64,000 bases of DNA, from positions 124,001 to 188,000 of the forward strand of contig JADJKB010000002.1 in the NCBI GenBank assembly GCA_016706225.1. Reading direction: 5' to 3'. The notes beneath the pieces are model-generated. The model made no database searches and was not told the origin of the DNA. It worked only from the letters and a program-made list of their open reading frames with translations. Source of the stretch: Myxococcales bacterium. Its GTDB lineage: Bacteria > Myxococcota_A > Polyangia > Polyangiales > Polyangiaceae. A program made the translations under genes and the position numbers. Shown in pieces: positions 41,542-50,874 of the stretch (its first letter is position 1; every line of letters starts with the position of its first letter).

Positions 41542-42479
41542 GGTGTGCAAACTCCGTAGGTGATGCCGTCGACGATGACCTCGTTCGGCGAGGCCCATCC
41601 TTGGCACGTCTTACCGCTGCCGCAATCGCCCGTGAAGCTCACGCGGCACCACTTCTTGCAGTCGCCGTTGGAGAGGCATGCGTAGCCGGGCGCACACGCC
41701 GTTCCGTCCGCTAGGCATGCGCCCGCTGTGGTCGCAGTGCCCGCTTTTGCGCAGTCGGATTTCGGCGGAATGGCCTTCACGTCGGGGTAGCAGCTCAGAC
41801 CGGGGCCGCACGCGGAGACCGGGTTTTGCAGCTCGCACTTCTTGGAGCAGACCTTCATGCCGGGAATCGGTTTGCTGGTCCCGGCGCTGGTGAACTGAAC
41901 CTGGAAACACGCTCCGCCGGTCGCGCTGCAGTCCGCGTCCTTCTCGCAGTACGCCTTGCATGCGCTGCCAACACAGGCGTGGCCCTTCGTGCAGTCGTTC
42001 AGGTTGGTGCAGATGTTGTAGGGTGTGATCGTTCCTGCTGGTGTGCACTGCGTGGTGCCGGCTTCGCTGGTGACGTTGCACGCCTCCGAGCTATTGCACC
42101 CGCACTGCGGGGAGGTATCGCAAGCGCCACCAACTACCGGGGGGGTGCAGCCCGCAGTCCCGCCGGTCGAGCCGCCCGCGCCGCCGGTGGAACCACCGGT
42201 TCCGCCACCCCCGCTTCCAGCGCCGCCAATTCCACCGCTGGCGCCGCCCCCGCCGACCGCGCCCTGGCCCGCAACACCGCCCGCGCCGCCGCCGCCTCCC
42301 GTCAGCCCCGCGCCGCCGAAGCCGCCGCCGCCCGAGCCTGAAGTCCCGCCGGGACCTGCGTCGCCTGCGAATCCACCAAAGGCGCCGGAGCCACCGCCGC
42401 CACTGACGGACTCGGACTGAGCACAGTTCAAAATGCTCGCGAGGGAGCTGAAGCCAAGTATCAGGAAAAGCCTGCGCAT
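41538..42479 (-). CDS. Cys-rich lipoprotein with long Gly-rich linker
   Basis: A 313-residue lipoprotein. The signal MRRLFLILGFSSLASILNC ends in a lipobox, then about 90 residues of Gly, Ala, Ser and Thr. The C-terminal 200 residues have about 24 cysteines in repeated patterns (CDTSPQCGC, CTNLNDCTKGHACVGSACKAYC, CLADGTACAPGYACLSNGDCKKWC), typical of disulfide-bonded EGF/dickkopf-like surface modules found in myxobacterial exported proteins. The ATG at 42479 fits. Its stop overlaps the cNMP-binding gene's start by 4 bp. Confidence 0.8.
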   Translation of the reverse strand: MRRLFLILGFSSLASILNCAQSESVSGGGGSGAFGGFAGDAGPGGTSGSGGGGFGGAGLTGGGGGAGGVAGQGAVGGGGASGGIGGAGSGGGGTGGSTGGAGGSTGGTAGCTPPVVGGACDTSPQCGCNSSEACNVTSEAGTTQCTPAGTITPYNICTNLNDCTKGHACVGSACKAYCEKDADCSATGGACFQVQFTSAGTSKPIPGMKVCSKKCELQNPVSACGPGLSCYPDVKAIPPKSDCAKAGTATTAGACLADGTACAPGYACLSNGDCKKWCRVSFTGDCGSGKTCQGWASPNEVIVDGITYGVCTP

Positions 42480-42562
42480 GGATGCCTCCCGCGGACGAGC
42501 GAGCCGGAAAACCTTATCGCCTCTTGAGTATGAATGAAATCCGAGGGTCCGCCGGCCCTCGC

Positions 42563-43366
42563 TCAATCATCCCCGGATTGGTGGTAAATCGGCGAGCGCG
42601 CCCCGCAGAAGTCTTCGATCGCGTTCAGATCTTCTGCGTCGACCTGCTCGAACGCGACACCCATTCCCGGGGCCATGTCATCGCGCGCGTCCACGGTCCA
42701 GCGCACGACCCCGCGCGCTTTGACCGCTCTTCCATCCGGGAGCACGAAGTTCACCGTCACCTGAGTGCCCGGCGGCTGAGGTTTGTAGGTGGCCACGAAG
42801 AGTCCGCCCCGCGAGAGGTCTCGGGAGAGTCCGGTGTAGAAATGCGACTGACTGGCGAGACCGATGTCGACCTCGACGAACACGCGGTCCCCGCCGGCGC
42901 GTTGGTTCCGCCCGGCGAAGTCGTCCCGCTCTGGAGGCGCCCCGGTGGGCTCCGGGGCTGGGGGCGCGAGCGCCGGCATCGAGTCCGGGTCGCCAAAAAT
43001 GTCCAGGATGACCCGGCGGCGGCGGCGCTGGTGTGTTCGCGCTACGGGATAGAGTAACGCCAGCGTTCGCGCCAAGGCCTCGACCGCGGCGTCGACGGCC
43101 GGGCCCGGCGGCAGTCCCTGAAGCACGCCGAGGGCGTGGCTCAAATGCGCGATCGCGGCTCGGATGCTGCGATAGTCCTCGGAAGCTGGCGAATCCGTCT
43201 CGAGCTCGTAGAGCGTGCTGCTGGCCTGCGCCAGAAATTCGATGGCCTTCTCCAGCTCCCCGTCGCTGGGAGCCCCTTGAAGCCCGGCCGATGCCTCAGC
43301 GAGAATGGCCCGGGCTTCGCGTGCAGATCGCACCTCTGCCGTACGCGCGTTAGCGACGCTGGTCAT
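42563..43366 (-). CDS. PilZ domain protein
   Basis: A 267-residue cytoplasmic protein. The N-terminal ~115 residues are helical, and a C-terminal PilZ domain starts near 160 (QRAGGDRVFVEVDIGLASQSHFYTG) with RDLSRGGLFVATYKPQPPGTQV and PDGRAVKARGVVRWTVDA. The D-x-S-x-x-G signature (DLSRGG) is present; the preceding arginine motif is partly conserved (RNQRAGGDR), so c-di-GMP binding is plausible. The family with this form is common in myxobacteria. It lies 2 bp from the GNAT gene on the same strand. Confidence 0.85.
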   Translation of the reverse strand: MTSVANARTAEVRSAREARAILAEASAGLQGAPSDGELEKAIEFLAQASSTLYELETDSPASEDYRSIRAAIAHLSHALGVLQGLPPGPAVDAAVEALARTLALLYPVARTHQRRRRRVILDIFGDPDSMPALAPPAPEPTGAPPERDDFAGRNQRAGGDRVFVEVDIGLASQSHFYTGLSRDLSRGGLFVATYKPQPPGTQVTVNFVLPDGRAVKARGVVRWTVDARDDMAPGMGVAFEQVDAEDLNAIEDFCGARSPIYHQSGDD

Positions 43367-43368
43367 GG

Positions 43369-43806
43369 TCAGAGAACCTTGTTGAACACCACACGCGGCC
43401 GGGCAGGGCCCGCGTAATCTTCAACCGCTGTCACGGTCCAGCCCGTGGCTTTGTGGAACGCGATCGAGCCCTCGTTGCCGACGGTCGTGATGGCCTTGAG
43501 CCGCGCGCAACCCTGAGCGCGGCACTCTTCTTCGAAGCTCTGATAGAGCACCTTGCCGACGCCACGTCGGCGATAATCCGGGTGGATCCCCACCAAATGC
43601 ACGTAGCCGGTCTTGGGTGCAGCCTGGGCGATGAAGCCGAACAGGAAACCGACCAGGATGCCGTCGTGCTCGACCACGCGGGCCAACTGCCCGAGCTCGT
43701 AGAAGAATAACGGGTGGGCCAGGGCGCTGGTCGGGCCACCCCACCATCGGTCGATGACCTGGACGATGTGGTCGTAGTCCTGCTTGCCGAGGGAACGCGT
43801 GATCAT
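43369..43806 (-). CDS. GNAT family N-acetyltransferase
   Basis: A 145-residue GNAT enzyme with the acetyl-CoA loop HPDYRRRGVGKVLYQSF and the C-terminal IAFHKATGWTV signature. It begins MITRSLGKQDYDHIVQV, the usual first strand, so ATG 43806 is preferred to one 54 bp upstream. Substrate unknown. Adjacent to the PilZ gene, divergent from rpe. Confidence 0.83.
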   Translation of the reverse strand: MITRSLGKQDYDHIVQVIDRWWGGPTSALAHPLFFYELGQLARVVEHDGILVGFLFGFIAQAAPKTGYVHLVGIHPDYRRRGVGKVLYQSFEEECRAQGCARLKAITTVGNEGSIAFHKATGWTVTAVEDYAGPARPRVVFNKVL

Positions 43807-43910
43807 CGCTTCGTCGCTCGACCCGACGATATCACGCTCGACTTGACGGAGTGTCGACAAACCGGGGGAGGCCTGGCAGCGCTGAGGCAGCTCGTGTATC
43901 CCCGGAGGGC

Positions 43911-44579
43911 ATGTCGAGCCCGCTCCGAATCGCGCCGTCCATTCTGAGCGCCGATCTGGGGCGCCTTGCCGAAGAGATCCAGGCAGTCGAACGCGGAGGC
44001 GCGGACTGGATTCACGTCGACGTGATGGACGGGCGATTCGTGCCGAACATCAGCTTGGGCCCGGTGGTGGTCCGGGCGGCGCGGGCGGCCACACTTTTGC
44101 CGTTGGATGTCCACCTGATGATCGTCGAACCGGAACGTTACGTGGAGGCGTTCGCGGAGGCCGGGGCCGACGTGATCAGCGTTCATGTAGAGGCGAGCCT
44201 GCACCTGCAGCGCACCCTCGCGGAGATCCGGCGTCTGGGGAAGAAGGCCGGCGTCGTGCTGAACCCGCACACACACGAGAGCTCGATCGAGCACGTGCTC
44301 GACGACCTGGACCTGATTCTGGTGATGAGTGTGAATCCGGGCTTTGGTGGCCAGCGGTTCCTGCCGTCGGCCTTGCCCAAGCTGCGCGCGCTCCGCGGCA
44401 TGATCGAACAGAGAGGCCTGGCCATCGACTTGGAGGTCGATGGCGGAGTCGCGCCGGACACCGCGCGCAGTGTGATCGAGGCGGGCGCCAACGTGCTCGT
44501 TGCGGGCTCAGCCGTCTTCGGCCAGTCGGATCGTGCCGCTGCCATCCAGGCACTCCGGGCCCAGACGGGCACGAAATGA
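43911..44579 (+). CDS. rpe: Ribulose-phosphate 3-epimerase
   Basis: Interconverts ribulose-5-phosphate and xylulose-5-phosphate in the pentose phosphate pathway. The 222-residue TIM barrel has the family signatures IAPSILSADLGRL, IHVDVMDGRFVPNISLGP (metal and catalytic Asp), MSVNPGFGGQRF and LEVDGGV. All catalytic residues are present. The ATG at 43911 is chosen over an in-frame upstream codon that would overlap the divergent gene. Its stop overlaps the next start by 4 bp (ATGA). Confidence 0.96.
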   Translation: MSSPLRIAPSILSADLGRLAEEIQAVERGGADWIHVDVMDGRFVPNISLGPVVVRAARAATLLPLDVHLMIVEPERYVEAFAEAGADVISVHVEASLHLQRTLAEIRRLGKKAGVVLNPHTHESSIEHVLDDLDLILVMSVNPGFGGQRFLPSALPKLRALRGMIEQRGLAIDLEVDGGVAPDTARSVIEAGANVLVAGSAVFGQSDRAAAIQALRAQTGTK

Positions 44580-45967
44580 GGCCCACCGTCGCGCTGGCCT
44601 GCGGGCTCCTTCTGGTGAGCTGTGGGCCGGCCCCGACCGCGGAGGCCCCACACGCTTCGCCAACGGCCCCGCCCGCAAACCCGCTCGTCGAAGCGGTGGA
44701 CGCTGGCGTGGGAGCCAGCCCGGAGGCCGAGGCCGATCGTATCGTTGCCGGAGCACTTCGCGTCGTGGAACGTCATCGCGAGCTCGCGGCGAAGGGTCCC
44801 GTGAAGGGTCACTCCATCAGCCGCGCCGAGATGGTCGCGTTCGTGAAGAAGGAGCTGGCGACGGAGGTGCCCCCGGCCATCATCGGCGCCGAGACCCAGA
44901 TGCTGTTCGCGCTCGGGGTCGTGCCGGCGAGCTTCGACTATGAAGAGAGCTTGCTCGAGTTGATGGGCTCGCAGCTGGCTGGTTTTTACGATCCTAAACA
45001 GAAGGCGATGTTCCTGGCGCGCGACCTGCCGCCCGCCGAGCGCAGCGCGACCCTGGCCCACGAGCTGGTCCACGCGCTGCAAGATCAGCACTACGACCTG
45101 GAAAAGCGCCTCAAGTTTCGCGAGGACTCGGGCGATGAACAGAGCGCGATTCACGCTCTCGCCGAGGGTGACGCAACCAGCGCCATGCTCGATCACGTGC
45201 TGGCCACCCGGGGGCTCCGGGCCGTAGACGTCTCCGACGAGATCATCAGCCTCGAGGCGCGGGGCGCCATCGAGCTGTCCATGGAGTCGGCCAATGTCCC
45301 GGGCATCCTCAAACGATCGGTGGTTTCGCCGTACATCGACGGCCTTTCGTTCGTGAACTGGTCCCGCCGGCGTGGGGGCTGGGCGAGTGTGGACGCGATC
45401 TGGCGTGATCTTCCGTCCACCACCGAACAGCTGCTCCACCCCGAAAAATACGTCTCGCGCGAGAAAGCCGAGCCGGTCCCCATCCCGTCCGCGCCGCCCG
45501 GCGGCCCTACCGAGGTCATCTACCGAGACATCCTGGGTGAGCAGTCAGTTCGGATTCTGCTCGAGGAATGGATGCCGCGCCGCGCGGCCGCGGAGAGCGC
45601 GAGCGACTGGGCTGGCGATCGCGTCGCGGTGTTCCGAAAAGAGAATCAGTACGCGCTAGCCTGGCATCTTCGCTACGACAACGAAGCCGCTGCGACGCGC
45701 GGCCTCGCGGCCTTCGCCCGGGGCGTGCTTCGCCCAGCTGGAGCACGCCCCGCCGAGTACGTGTCGCCGGATCGCGCCAAGGCCGCCGCGAAAGCCAAAC
45801 ACGTGTGCGCCGAGCGCAGCGCCGCGGGCCCCATCGCAGCGGTCCTGGCGGGTCGCGATGTCGCGCTGGTGGCGGGGCCGTTCGCGCGCGAGGGAGCCGG
45901 GCCGAAGGGGCTCAGCAAGTGCGCCGAGGCTACTCGGTGGGCCGGCGCCGTGGCGAAGCAGCGCTGA
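44576..45967 (+). CDS. Lipoprotein with HExxH zinc-protease motif
   Basis: A 463-residue lipoprotein: signal MRPTVALACGLLLVSC (lipidated Cys16), a Pro/Ala linker and a globular domain. HELVH at 162-166 within LAHELVHALQDQHYDL is a gluzincin/zincin type metalloprotease motif; a possible third ligand is the Glu in ALAEGDATSAML (about 200). No metalloprotease subfamily is assigned. The C-terminal 130 residues are a second domain with no recognised fold. It follows rpe with a 4-bp overlap. Confidence 0.8.
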   Translation: MRPTVALACGLLLVSCGPAPTAEAPHASPTAPPANPLVEAVDAGVGASPEAEADRIVAGALRVVERHRELAAKGPVKGHSISRAEMVAFVKKELATEVPPAIIGAETQMLFALGVVPASFDYEESLLELMGSQLAGFYDPKQKAMFLARDLPPAERSATLAHELVHALQDQHYDLEKRLKFREDSGDEQSAIHALAEGDATSAMLDHVLATRGLRAVDVSDEIISLEARGAIELSMESANVPGILKRSVVSPYIDGLSFVNWSRRRGGWASVDAIWRDLPSTTEQLLHPEKYVSREKAEPVPIPSAPPGGPTEVIYRDILGEQSVRILLEEWMPRRAAAESASDWAGDRVAVFRKENQYALAWHLRYDNEAAATRGLAAFARGVLRPAGARPAEYVSPDRAKAAAKAKHVCAERSAAGPIAAVLAGRDVALVAGPFAREGAGPKGLSKCAEATRWAGAVAKQR

Positions 45968-46106
45968 CGCCCGTGTCCTACTGACCCCTGCCCGCCGTCA
46001 GGCTGACACCGGCCGCCGCCCCCGGCCGGGGCGGAAAACCCAGAAAAACGCGAGAAGCCGCGACCCCTGGCGCTGGCACGAAGCGTGCTTATCAATAATC
46101 GTCTTC

Positions 46107-46529
46107 ATGCCCCCCCCTCCCGCAACCTGGCTCGCGCTGCTCGCAGCCACCACGCTCGGCGTGGGCGCTCTCGATCAGGTCAGCGCCTGCATCTCGGGGG
46201 GACTCTCCGGTGAGGACAGCTATCGCCTCGTCGTACACACCTACGCGCCGGAGAGTGTCGACGCCGAGGGACGCGTTGCACCCCGGGCTCGACCACGCGG
46301 CTCCATGCAGCGCGCGGTGAGCGCCGAGGAGCTCGCGCGGGGCGTTCCCGTGAACGTGGTTCAGGTGGGTGTGAGCGCCACGGACCCCGTGGTCATCGCC
46401 TGGGTCGAGCGCGGCGAACCGACGCTCGAGCTGGACGCCTTGACGGCGCGACCGGACCCCGGCGCTCTGATCGGCGTGTCACGCACGCGGCCGGGCGAGC
46501 GCGCCCACGTCGTGGTCAAGCCGAGCTGA
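46107..46529 (+). CDS. Small secreted protein of unknown function
   Basis: A 140-residue protein with a signal peptide (WLALLAATTLGVGALDQVSA) and a mature part of beta-strand-like sequence. No family recognised. Directly after its ATG is a run of eight C (46110-46117), a tract where a slipped base would silence the gene. It converges with the transglutaminase gene, 3 bp apart. An AT-rich patch (TTATCAATAATC) just upstream may be its promoter. Confidence 0.6.
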   Translation: MPPPPATWLALLAATTLGVGALDQVSACISGGLSGEDSYRLVVHTYAPESVDAEGRVAPRARPRGSMQRAVSAEELARGVPVNVVQVGVSATDPVVIAWVERGEPTLELDALTARPDPGALIGVSRTRPGERAHVVVKPS

Positions 46530-46532
46530 GCC

Positions 46533-48686
46533 TCACGCCGCTGCAGCTTCTCGCGGGCGCACCTGTCGAAGGGCCCGCACGCGTTCGCTGAACTGACTGC
46601 GCTCCGCATCGTCCAGGCGGCGCTCGCCGAAGCGCGCGTCGATGTAGATCTGGGTCAGCGCGAGCACTTCATCTGCCGCCGGATGGCCGAGTGCTACGAG
46701 ACCCAGGGCGTGCGCCAACGGCGGAACACTCGCGGGTCGCGGCACCCCGAGCAGGACCAGCACGGCCTCGAGGGAGCGGTAGAGCGCAACGATGCGCTGC
46801 ACACTCAGCTCGTCGGGTTTGGGCGGATCTTTGTTTTCGGCAGCCGTCCGCCGGGTGCGGCGCAACCAGTACACACCCGCGCCGATCAGCGCGATTCCAA
46901 GCCCGAAGAGCCACATGCGCCGCGGTGAACCGAGGCTGTCGAGGACCGCGGACTTGCTGCGCAAAGAAGCGTAACGATTGCGCACCGTGCGAAACAGCGA
47001 GACCTGCTGTTTCAGATCGTAACCCACCACGTTTCGATTCCAGCGTTGCGCCGCGGCTTCGACGAAGTCCCGCATGAAGGCCAATGCGCCTGTGATTTCA
47101 CTCTGAGGTGCCGCGTCGGAGGGCGGCGTGGGATCAAAACGAGTCCAGCCCGCACCGTCGATGTAGACCTCGACCCACGAGTGAGCGTCCCCTTGCCGCA
47201 CGGCGTAATAACGCCCGAAGCGGTTGAAGGTTCCACCCACGAAGCCGGTGACGTTGCGCGTCGGGACCCCCTGCGTGCGCAAGAGCACCGCCATCGCCGT
47301 GCTGTAGAACTCACAGTGTCCGCGCTTGGATTCGAACAGAAAGTGGTCGAGCGGGTTCTTTTCCGCGCCGGACGGCGAGGCCAGATCGTAGCGGTATTCA
47401 CTCCGCAGACGGGCCTCGACCGCCGCCGCCTGCGCTTGCGGACTCTTTGTGTTGGCGGTCCACGTGCGGGCAAGTTCGGCCACTCGGGGTGGCAAGTCGG
47501 CGGGCAGGCTCAGATAACGGGCGCGATCCGCGGCACTCATCGGGCGCGGCGGAGGTTCGTTCTTGCCCGCCAAGAAGATCTCGTAACGCAGGCCTCGGTC
47601 ATCGACGCTGACGTATTTGAACTCCCCCTCCGGCCCTGCGAGCACGGTCGTGCTCGTTCCGAGCACGGGCGCGCCGCGCCCCACCAGCCGCAATGCGACG
47701 GCATCGTTCGGGAGGAAGACCACCGGCGGATCGATGGGCTCGAGATCGACGGTGAGCTTCGAATCCCGTGAGACGTCCGGCGCGCGCCGGATCCGAACGG
47801 TACTGCCCAGCATGTCAGCCGGCGCTCGCTGCGTCGAAGAGCGGGACCAGCTTCGCCCGTCGGTGGTGTCGAAGGCCGTGCCGCGCAGGTAGAGCGCGAT
47901 CCGCAGCGGTGGGTTCTCCGAAAGCTCGGCGGGCTCCACGCGCATGGCGATGGTTGGGTCGCTACGCAGCGTTCCGACGCCGCCGAGGTCGACCTTGTCC
48001 GAAAACCCGATCATGCGCTCGGGCCGACCGTGGTTCAGCAGCAGCAGGCTGAGCCCCACGCGCGGGAACATCACGAAGATGACCGCGGTGAACAGGAAGA
48101 TCGGCACCGAGAGCAGGCAGGTGAAGAGCAGGAACTGTTTGCCGATGACCCGGCGACTGCGCAGGATTCGAGGTACATCGACCGGCAACCCCGTGCGGTC
48201 CCGCGCACCCTGACGGTAGTTGCCCTCGACCTCTCTGCGCAGGTGGCTGAGCACCAGCGCGCCGGGGGCAACGATCAGAAACCCCAGAAAACACAGGCCG
48301 TAGGCCAGTCCGCCGCCGAGCACCGTGCCTGCGATCAGGTGGAGCAAGGCGAGCACGACGACCTGCTGGTCGTGCGCCGCCCCGCGCCGTGTTGCCAGAC
48401 GAACGACCTGAAGGCCGGCGGCAAACTCCACCGCAAGCTGCAACACCGGCGCGCCGAGCACCAGACGCCCGAGCTGCAGCGCCAGCAAGCCGACCGGAGC
48501 GACCACGCCCAGGTGACGCATCAAACGCCCGTCCTGCCAGCGCTCGGGGAGGGCCAGCGCCGCCGCCAACCCGACGATCACCGCGATGGCAATCCAGCGG
48601 TTCAGCTCGCCGCTGGTCACCAGAGCCAAGAGTCCGAGCGCCGCAAGCGCGTCGGTCATGAGCCGATGAACGAGACCGAACCTCAC
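46533..48686 (-). CDS. Transglutaminase-like membrane protein (DUF3488/TgpA family)
   Basis: A 717-residue protein. Six or so transmembrane helices fill the first 215 residues (DUF3488), then a periplasmic region and a transglutaminase-like domain with an intact catalytic triad: C458 in GHCEFYS, H502 in DAHSWVEV and D518 in RFDPTP. A last helix (about 591-608) and a cytoplasmic DUF4129-like domain end the protein. The GTG at 48686 overlaps the DUF58 stop by 4 bp. Such proteins, with MoxR and DUF58, form a conserved operon of unclear exact function; roles in envelope modification or maturation are suggested. Confidence 0.92.
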   Translation of the reverse strand: MRFGLVHRLMTDALAALGLLALVTSGELNRWIAIAVIVGLAAALALPERWQDGRLMRHLGVVAPVGLLALQLGRLVLGAPVLQLAVEFAAGLQVVRLATRRGAAHDQQVVVLALLHLIAGTVLGGGLAYGLCFLGFLIVAPGALVLSHLRREVEGNYRQGARDRTGLPVDVPRILRSRRVIGKQFLLFTCLLSVPIFLFTAVIFVMFPRVGLSLLLLNHGRPERMIGFSDKVDLGGVGTLRSDPTIAMRVEPAELSENPPLRIALYLRGTAFDTTDGRSWSRSSTQRAPADMLGSTVRIRRAPDVSRDSKLTVDLEPIDPPVVFLPNDAVALRLVGRGAPVLGTSTTVLAGPEGEFKYVSVDDRGLRYEIFLAGKNEPPPRPMSAADRARYLSLPADLPPRVAELARTWTANTKSPQAQAAAVEARLRSEYRYDLASPSGAEKNPLDHFLFESKRGHCEFYSTAMAVLLRTQGVPTRNVTGFVGGTFNRFGRYYAVRQGDAHSWVEVYIDGAGWTRFDPTPPSDAAPQSEITGALAFMRDFVEAAAQRWNRNVVGYDLKQQVSLFRTVRNRYASLRSKSAVLDSLGSPRRMWLFGLGIALIGAGVYWLRRTRRTAAENKDPPKPDELSVQRIVALYRSLEAVLVLLGVPRPASVPPLAHALGLVALGHPAADEVLALTQIYIDARFGERRLDDAERSQFSERVRALRQVRPREAAAA

Positions 48687-49774
48687 GCCGCCTCCGGTGG
48701 TTTTGCCGCCAGCGGCGCATCCGCGGGTTTGGGCGGCAGACTGCCCTTGCCTGGACAAGCCTCGAGGAGGGCGAGGAACCTGAGCAAGGGATCGGCGCCG
48801 ACCGAGGCGTCGGCTCGCACCCGGTCCCCTGTCGTGCAGCGCACGGTGACCCCGTCTCCACGTTTGATGTGGGCAACGGCCCGCGACGCCACGTCACGGA
48901 TTCGCCGCTCGAAGCGGATGCTCCAGTCCTCGGCTGGGGTCAGGCCAGGATGTGTTGGATCCAGGCTCAGCTCGACGTCCCGTCGGGTCTCTCTCGCGCG
49001 CTCGCGCAGCACCATCTGGGTCATCATGGTGCTCTTGCGCCAGTAGATGTCTCGCGGGTCGTCGCCGTCGCGCATCGGTCGAACGCCCACGATCTCGTCC
49101 CCCGAGCCACGGCCAAATGCGCCCTCTCCACCCAGTCGGCGCCCCGCTTGATCGGTCGGGAGTCGGACCACGTCGACGGCGGGGTAGATGATCAGATCTC
49201 CCTCGGCGCCGAGTTCCCGAGATTTCTCGAACAGGCCGAAGGGAAATCGAGTGGCAACGCGAAAGCCGACGTGGCGGTCTCGGCCGCGGCGCGCGGGGGT
49301 TCGGCGGTATGCGGCGACCTGCGCCGATCGGGGGCTGATCTTCAGGAAGAAACAGCGTTTGTCTGCGGGCTGACCCGCACGCAGATCTTCGATCTCGATC
49401 GCGTAGGACGGGACGCGCTGCTTGTGGTTGTAGACCTCGATTTCGACCAGATGGGCTCGCCCAACCTGGGCGCGAGGGGGCAGCCGGCGCACCACTGTCA
49501 GGTGCCGCAAGGACAGCTCACTCATCACGCCAGAGACCACGATCAAGGACAGCAGCATGCCCAGGAGCAGATAGAGCAGGTTGTTGCCCGTGTTGATCGC
49601 TGCGAACCCGACACCGAAGGTGATGCCGATGAAGTACTTCCCCTCACGCGTCAGCCGCAGCTTGCGGGGCGGGCGGAACCAGCGTCGGAGCTTTCCCCAC
49701 CAGCCCTTGGGTGGAGTCGGATCTTCCAGCGCGCGCTGGACCTTCGGATGGGTCGCGAGGCGGGCGCCAGCCAC
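48683..49774 (-). CDS. DUF58 family protein
   Basis: A 363-residue DUF58 protein. Two adjacent N-terminal transmembrane helices (about 46-84) anchor it, followed by a beta domain and a von Willebrand A-like region with the DUF58 hallmark GDDPRDIYWRKS (about 237-248) in place of the usual DDxRxIDW. It lies 6 bp after moxR and overlaps the transglutaminase gene by 4 bp. MoxR chaperones usually act on such vWA-containing partners. Confidence 0.92.
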   Translation of the reverse strand: MAGARLATHPKVQRALEDPTPPKGWWGKLRRWFRPPRKLRLTREGKYFIGITFGVGFAAINTGNNLLYLLLGMLLSLIVVSGVMSELSLRHLTVVRRLPPRAQVGRAHLVEIEVYNHKQRVPSYAIEIEDLRAGQPADKRCFFLKISPRSAQVAAYRRTPARRGRDRHVGFRVATRFPFGLFEKSRELGAEGDLIIYPAVDVVRLPTDQAGRRLGGEGAFGRGSGDEIVGVRPMRDGDDPRDIYWRKSTMMTQMVLRERARETRRDVELSLDPTHPGLTPAEDWSIRFERRIRDVASRAVAHIKRGDGVTVRCTTGDRVRADASVGADPLLRFLALLEACPGKGSLPPKPADAPLAAKPPEAA

Positions 49775-49780
49775 GGCGCC

Positions 49781-50746
49781 TCAGAGGGGCACGGGCACGC
49801 GGGCGACGACGTCTCGCACCGCAGCCTCGGCTTCTTCCCGTGTCGGGACGTAGCCCTCGGCGTGGGCCGCCAAGCGGACTCGGTGGGCCAGGAGAGGGAC
49901 CGCCAGGTCGTGGATATCGTCGGCGATGCAGTAGCGCCGTCCCTGGATCAACGCCCGGGATTTGGCGGCCCGCGACAGGTTCATGCCGGCTCGGGTGGAC
50001 GCACCCAAGGCCAGAGTCGGCGTCGAGCGGGTCGCCGTGATCAACGCCTGCAAATAGGTGCCTAGCGCGCCGTCGACCACAACCCGGTCGACCTCTCGCT
50101 GCAGTTCGACCAGGGACTGGGGGTCGAGCACCACCGGGACGTTCTCGATCCGATCCAGGTCCGGTTCGAGCATCAGCCGGGTCTCGACGTTCGGCGGCGG
50201 GTATCCGATGCGCAGCCGAACCATGAATCGATCGAGCTGCGACTCGGGCAGCGGGAACGTGCCGGTGAAGTCCTGCGGGTTCTGCGTCGCAACGACCAGG
50301 AAGGGATCCGGCAGCGGGATGGTCTTGCCGTCAATCGACACCTGGCCGTCGTTCATCGCCTCGAGCAGCGCGGACTGGGTGCGTGGGCTCGCGCGGTTGA
50401 TCTCGTCCGCCAGGAGCACATTGGAAAAAATCGGGCCCTGGCGCAGGAAGAAGTCTCCGGCTCGCTGATCGAACACCGAGACACCGAGCACGTCGCTGGG
50501 CAACAGGTCGCTCGTGAACTGAACGCGCCGCATCTCGCCACCGACTGAGCGAGCCAGCGCGCGGGCCAGGGTAGTCTTGCCGACCCCGGGCACATCTTCG
50601 ATCAGCAGGTGACCGCGGGCGAGGAGCGCGATGAGCGCCAGCTCCACCACCGCGGTCTTGCCCTCCAATGCCCGCTCGACGGCGCGCTGGAGCTCGGCGA
50701 GGCGCTCGATGCGCTCATTCTCGACGGCGACGGCGGAGGAAGACAT
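49781..50746 (-). CDS. MoxR-type AAA+ ATPase
   Basis: A 321-residue AAA+ protein of the MoxR family. Walker A is EDVPGVGKTTLARALA, Walker B is VLLADEINRA, and the sensor and lid parts (ATQNPQDFTGTFPLPESQLDRFMVRL) are typical. MoxR ATPases are thought to act as chaperones for metal insertion or complex assembly on vWA proteins, here the DUF58 gene 6 bp downstream. ATG at 50746 is the likely start; another lies at 50764. Head of the three-gene operon. Confidence 0.94.
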   Translation of the reverse strand: MSSSAVAVENERIERLAELQRAVERALEGKTAVVELALIALLARGHLLIEDVPGVGKTTLARALARSVGGEMRRVQFTSDLLPSDVLGVSVFDQRAGDFFLRQGPIFSNVLLADEINRASPRTQSALLEAMNDGQVSIDGKTIPLPDPFLVVATQNPQDFTGTFPLPESQLDRFMVRLRIGYPPPNVETRLMLEPDLDRIENVPVVLDPQSLVELQREVDRVVVDGALGTYLQALITATRSTPTLALGASTRAGMNLSRAAKSRALIQGRRYCIADDIHDLAVPLLAHRVRLAAHAEGYVPTREEAEAAVRDVVARVPVPL

Positions 50747-50874
50747 CGGGGCAGAGGGTAGCACGGAGATCCGGGGGGAACTTCCCGACCAGAATGGATG
50801 AGTAGCACGAACGGCCGAAGATTCGATGCCCGAGCGCCCAACCCCCTTGGGCTGCCTGTGATATCGATGCGCGC

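Noticed and set aside
50836..50852. GCCCAA-ccccc-TTGGGC hairpin as a terminator
   Set aside because: Six-base-pair stem with no T run; too weak to call.
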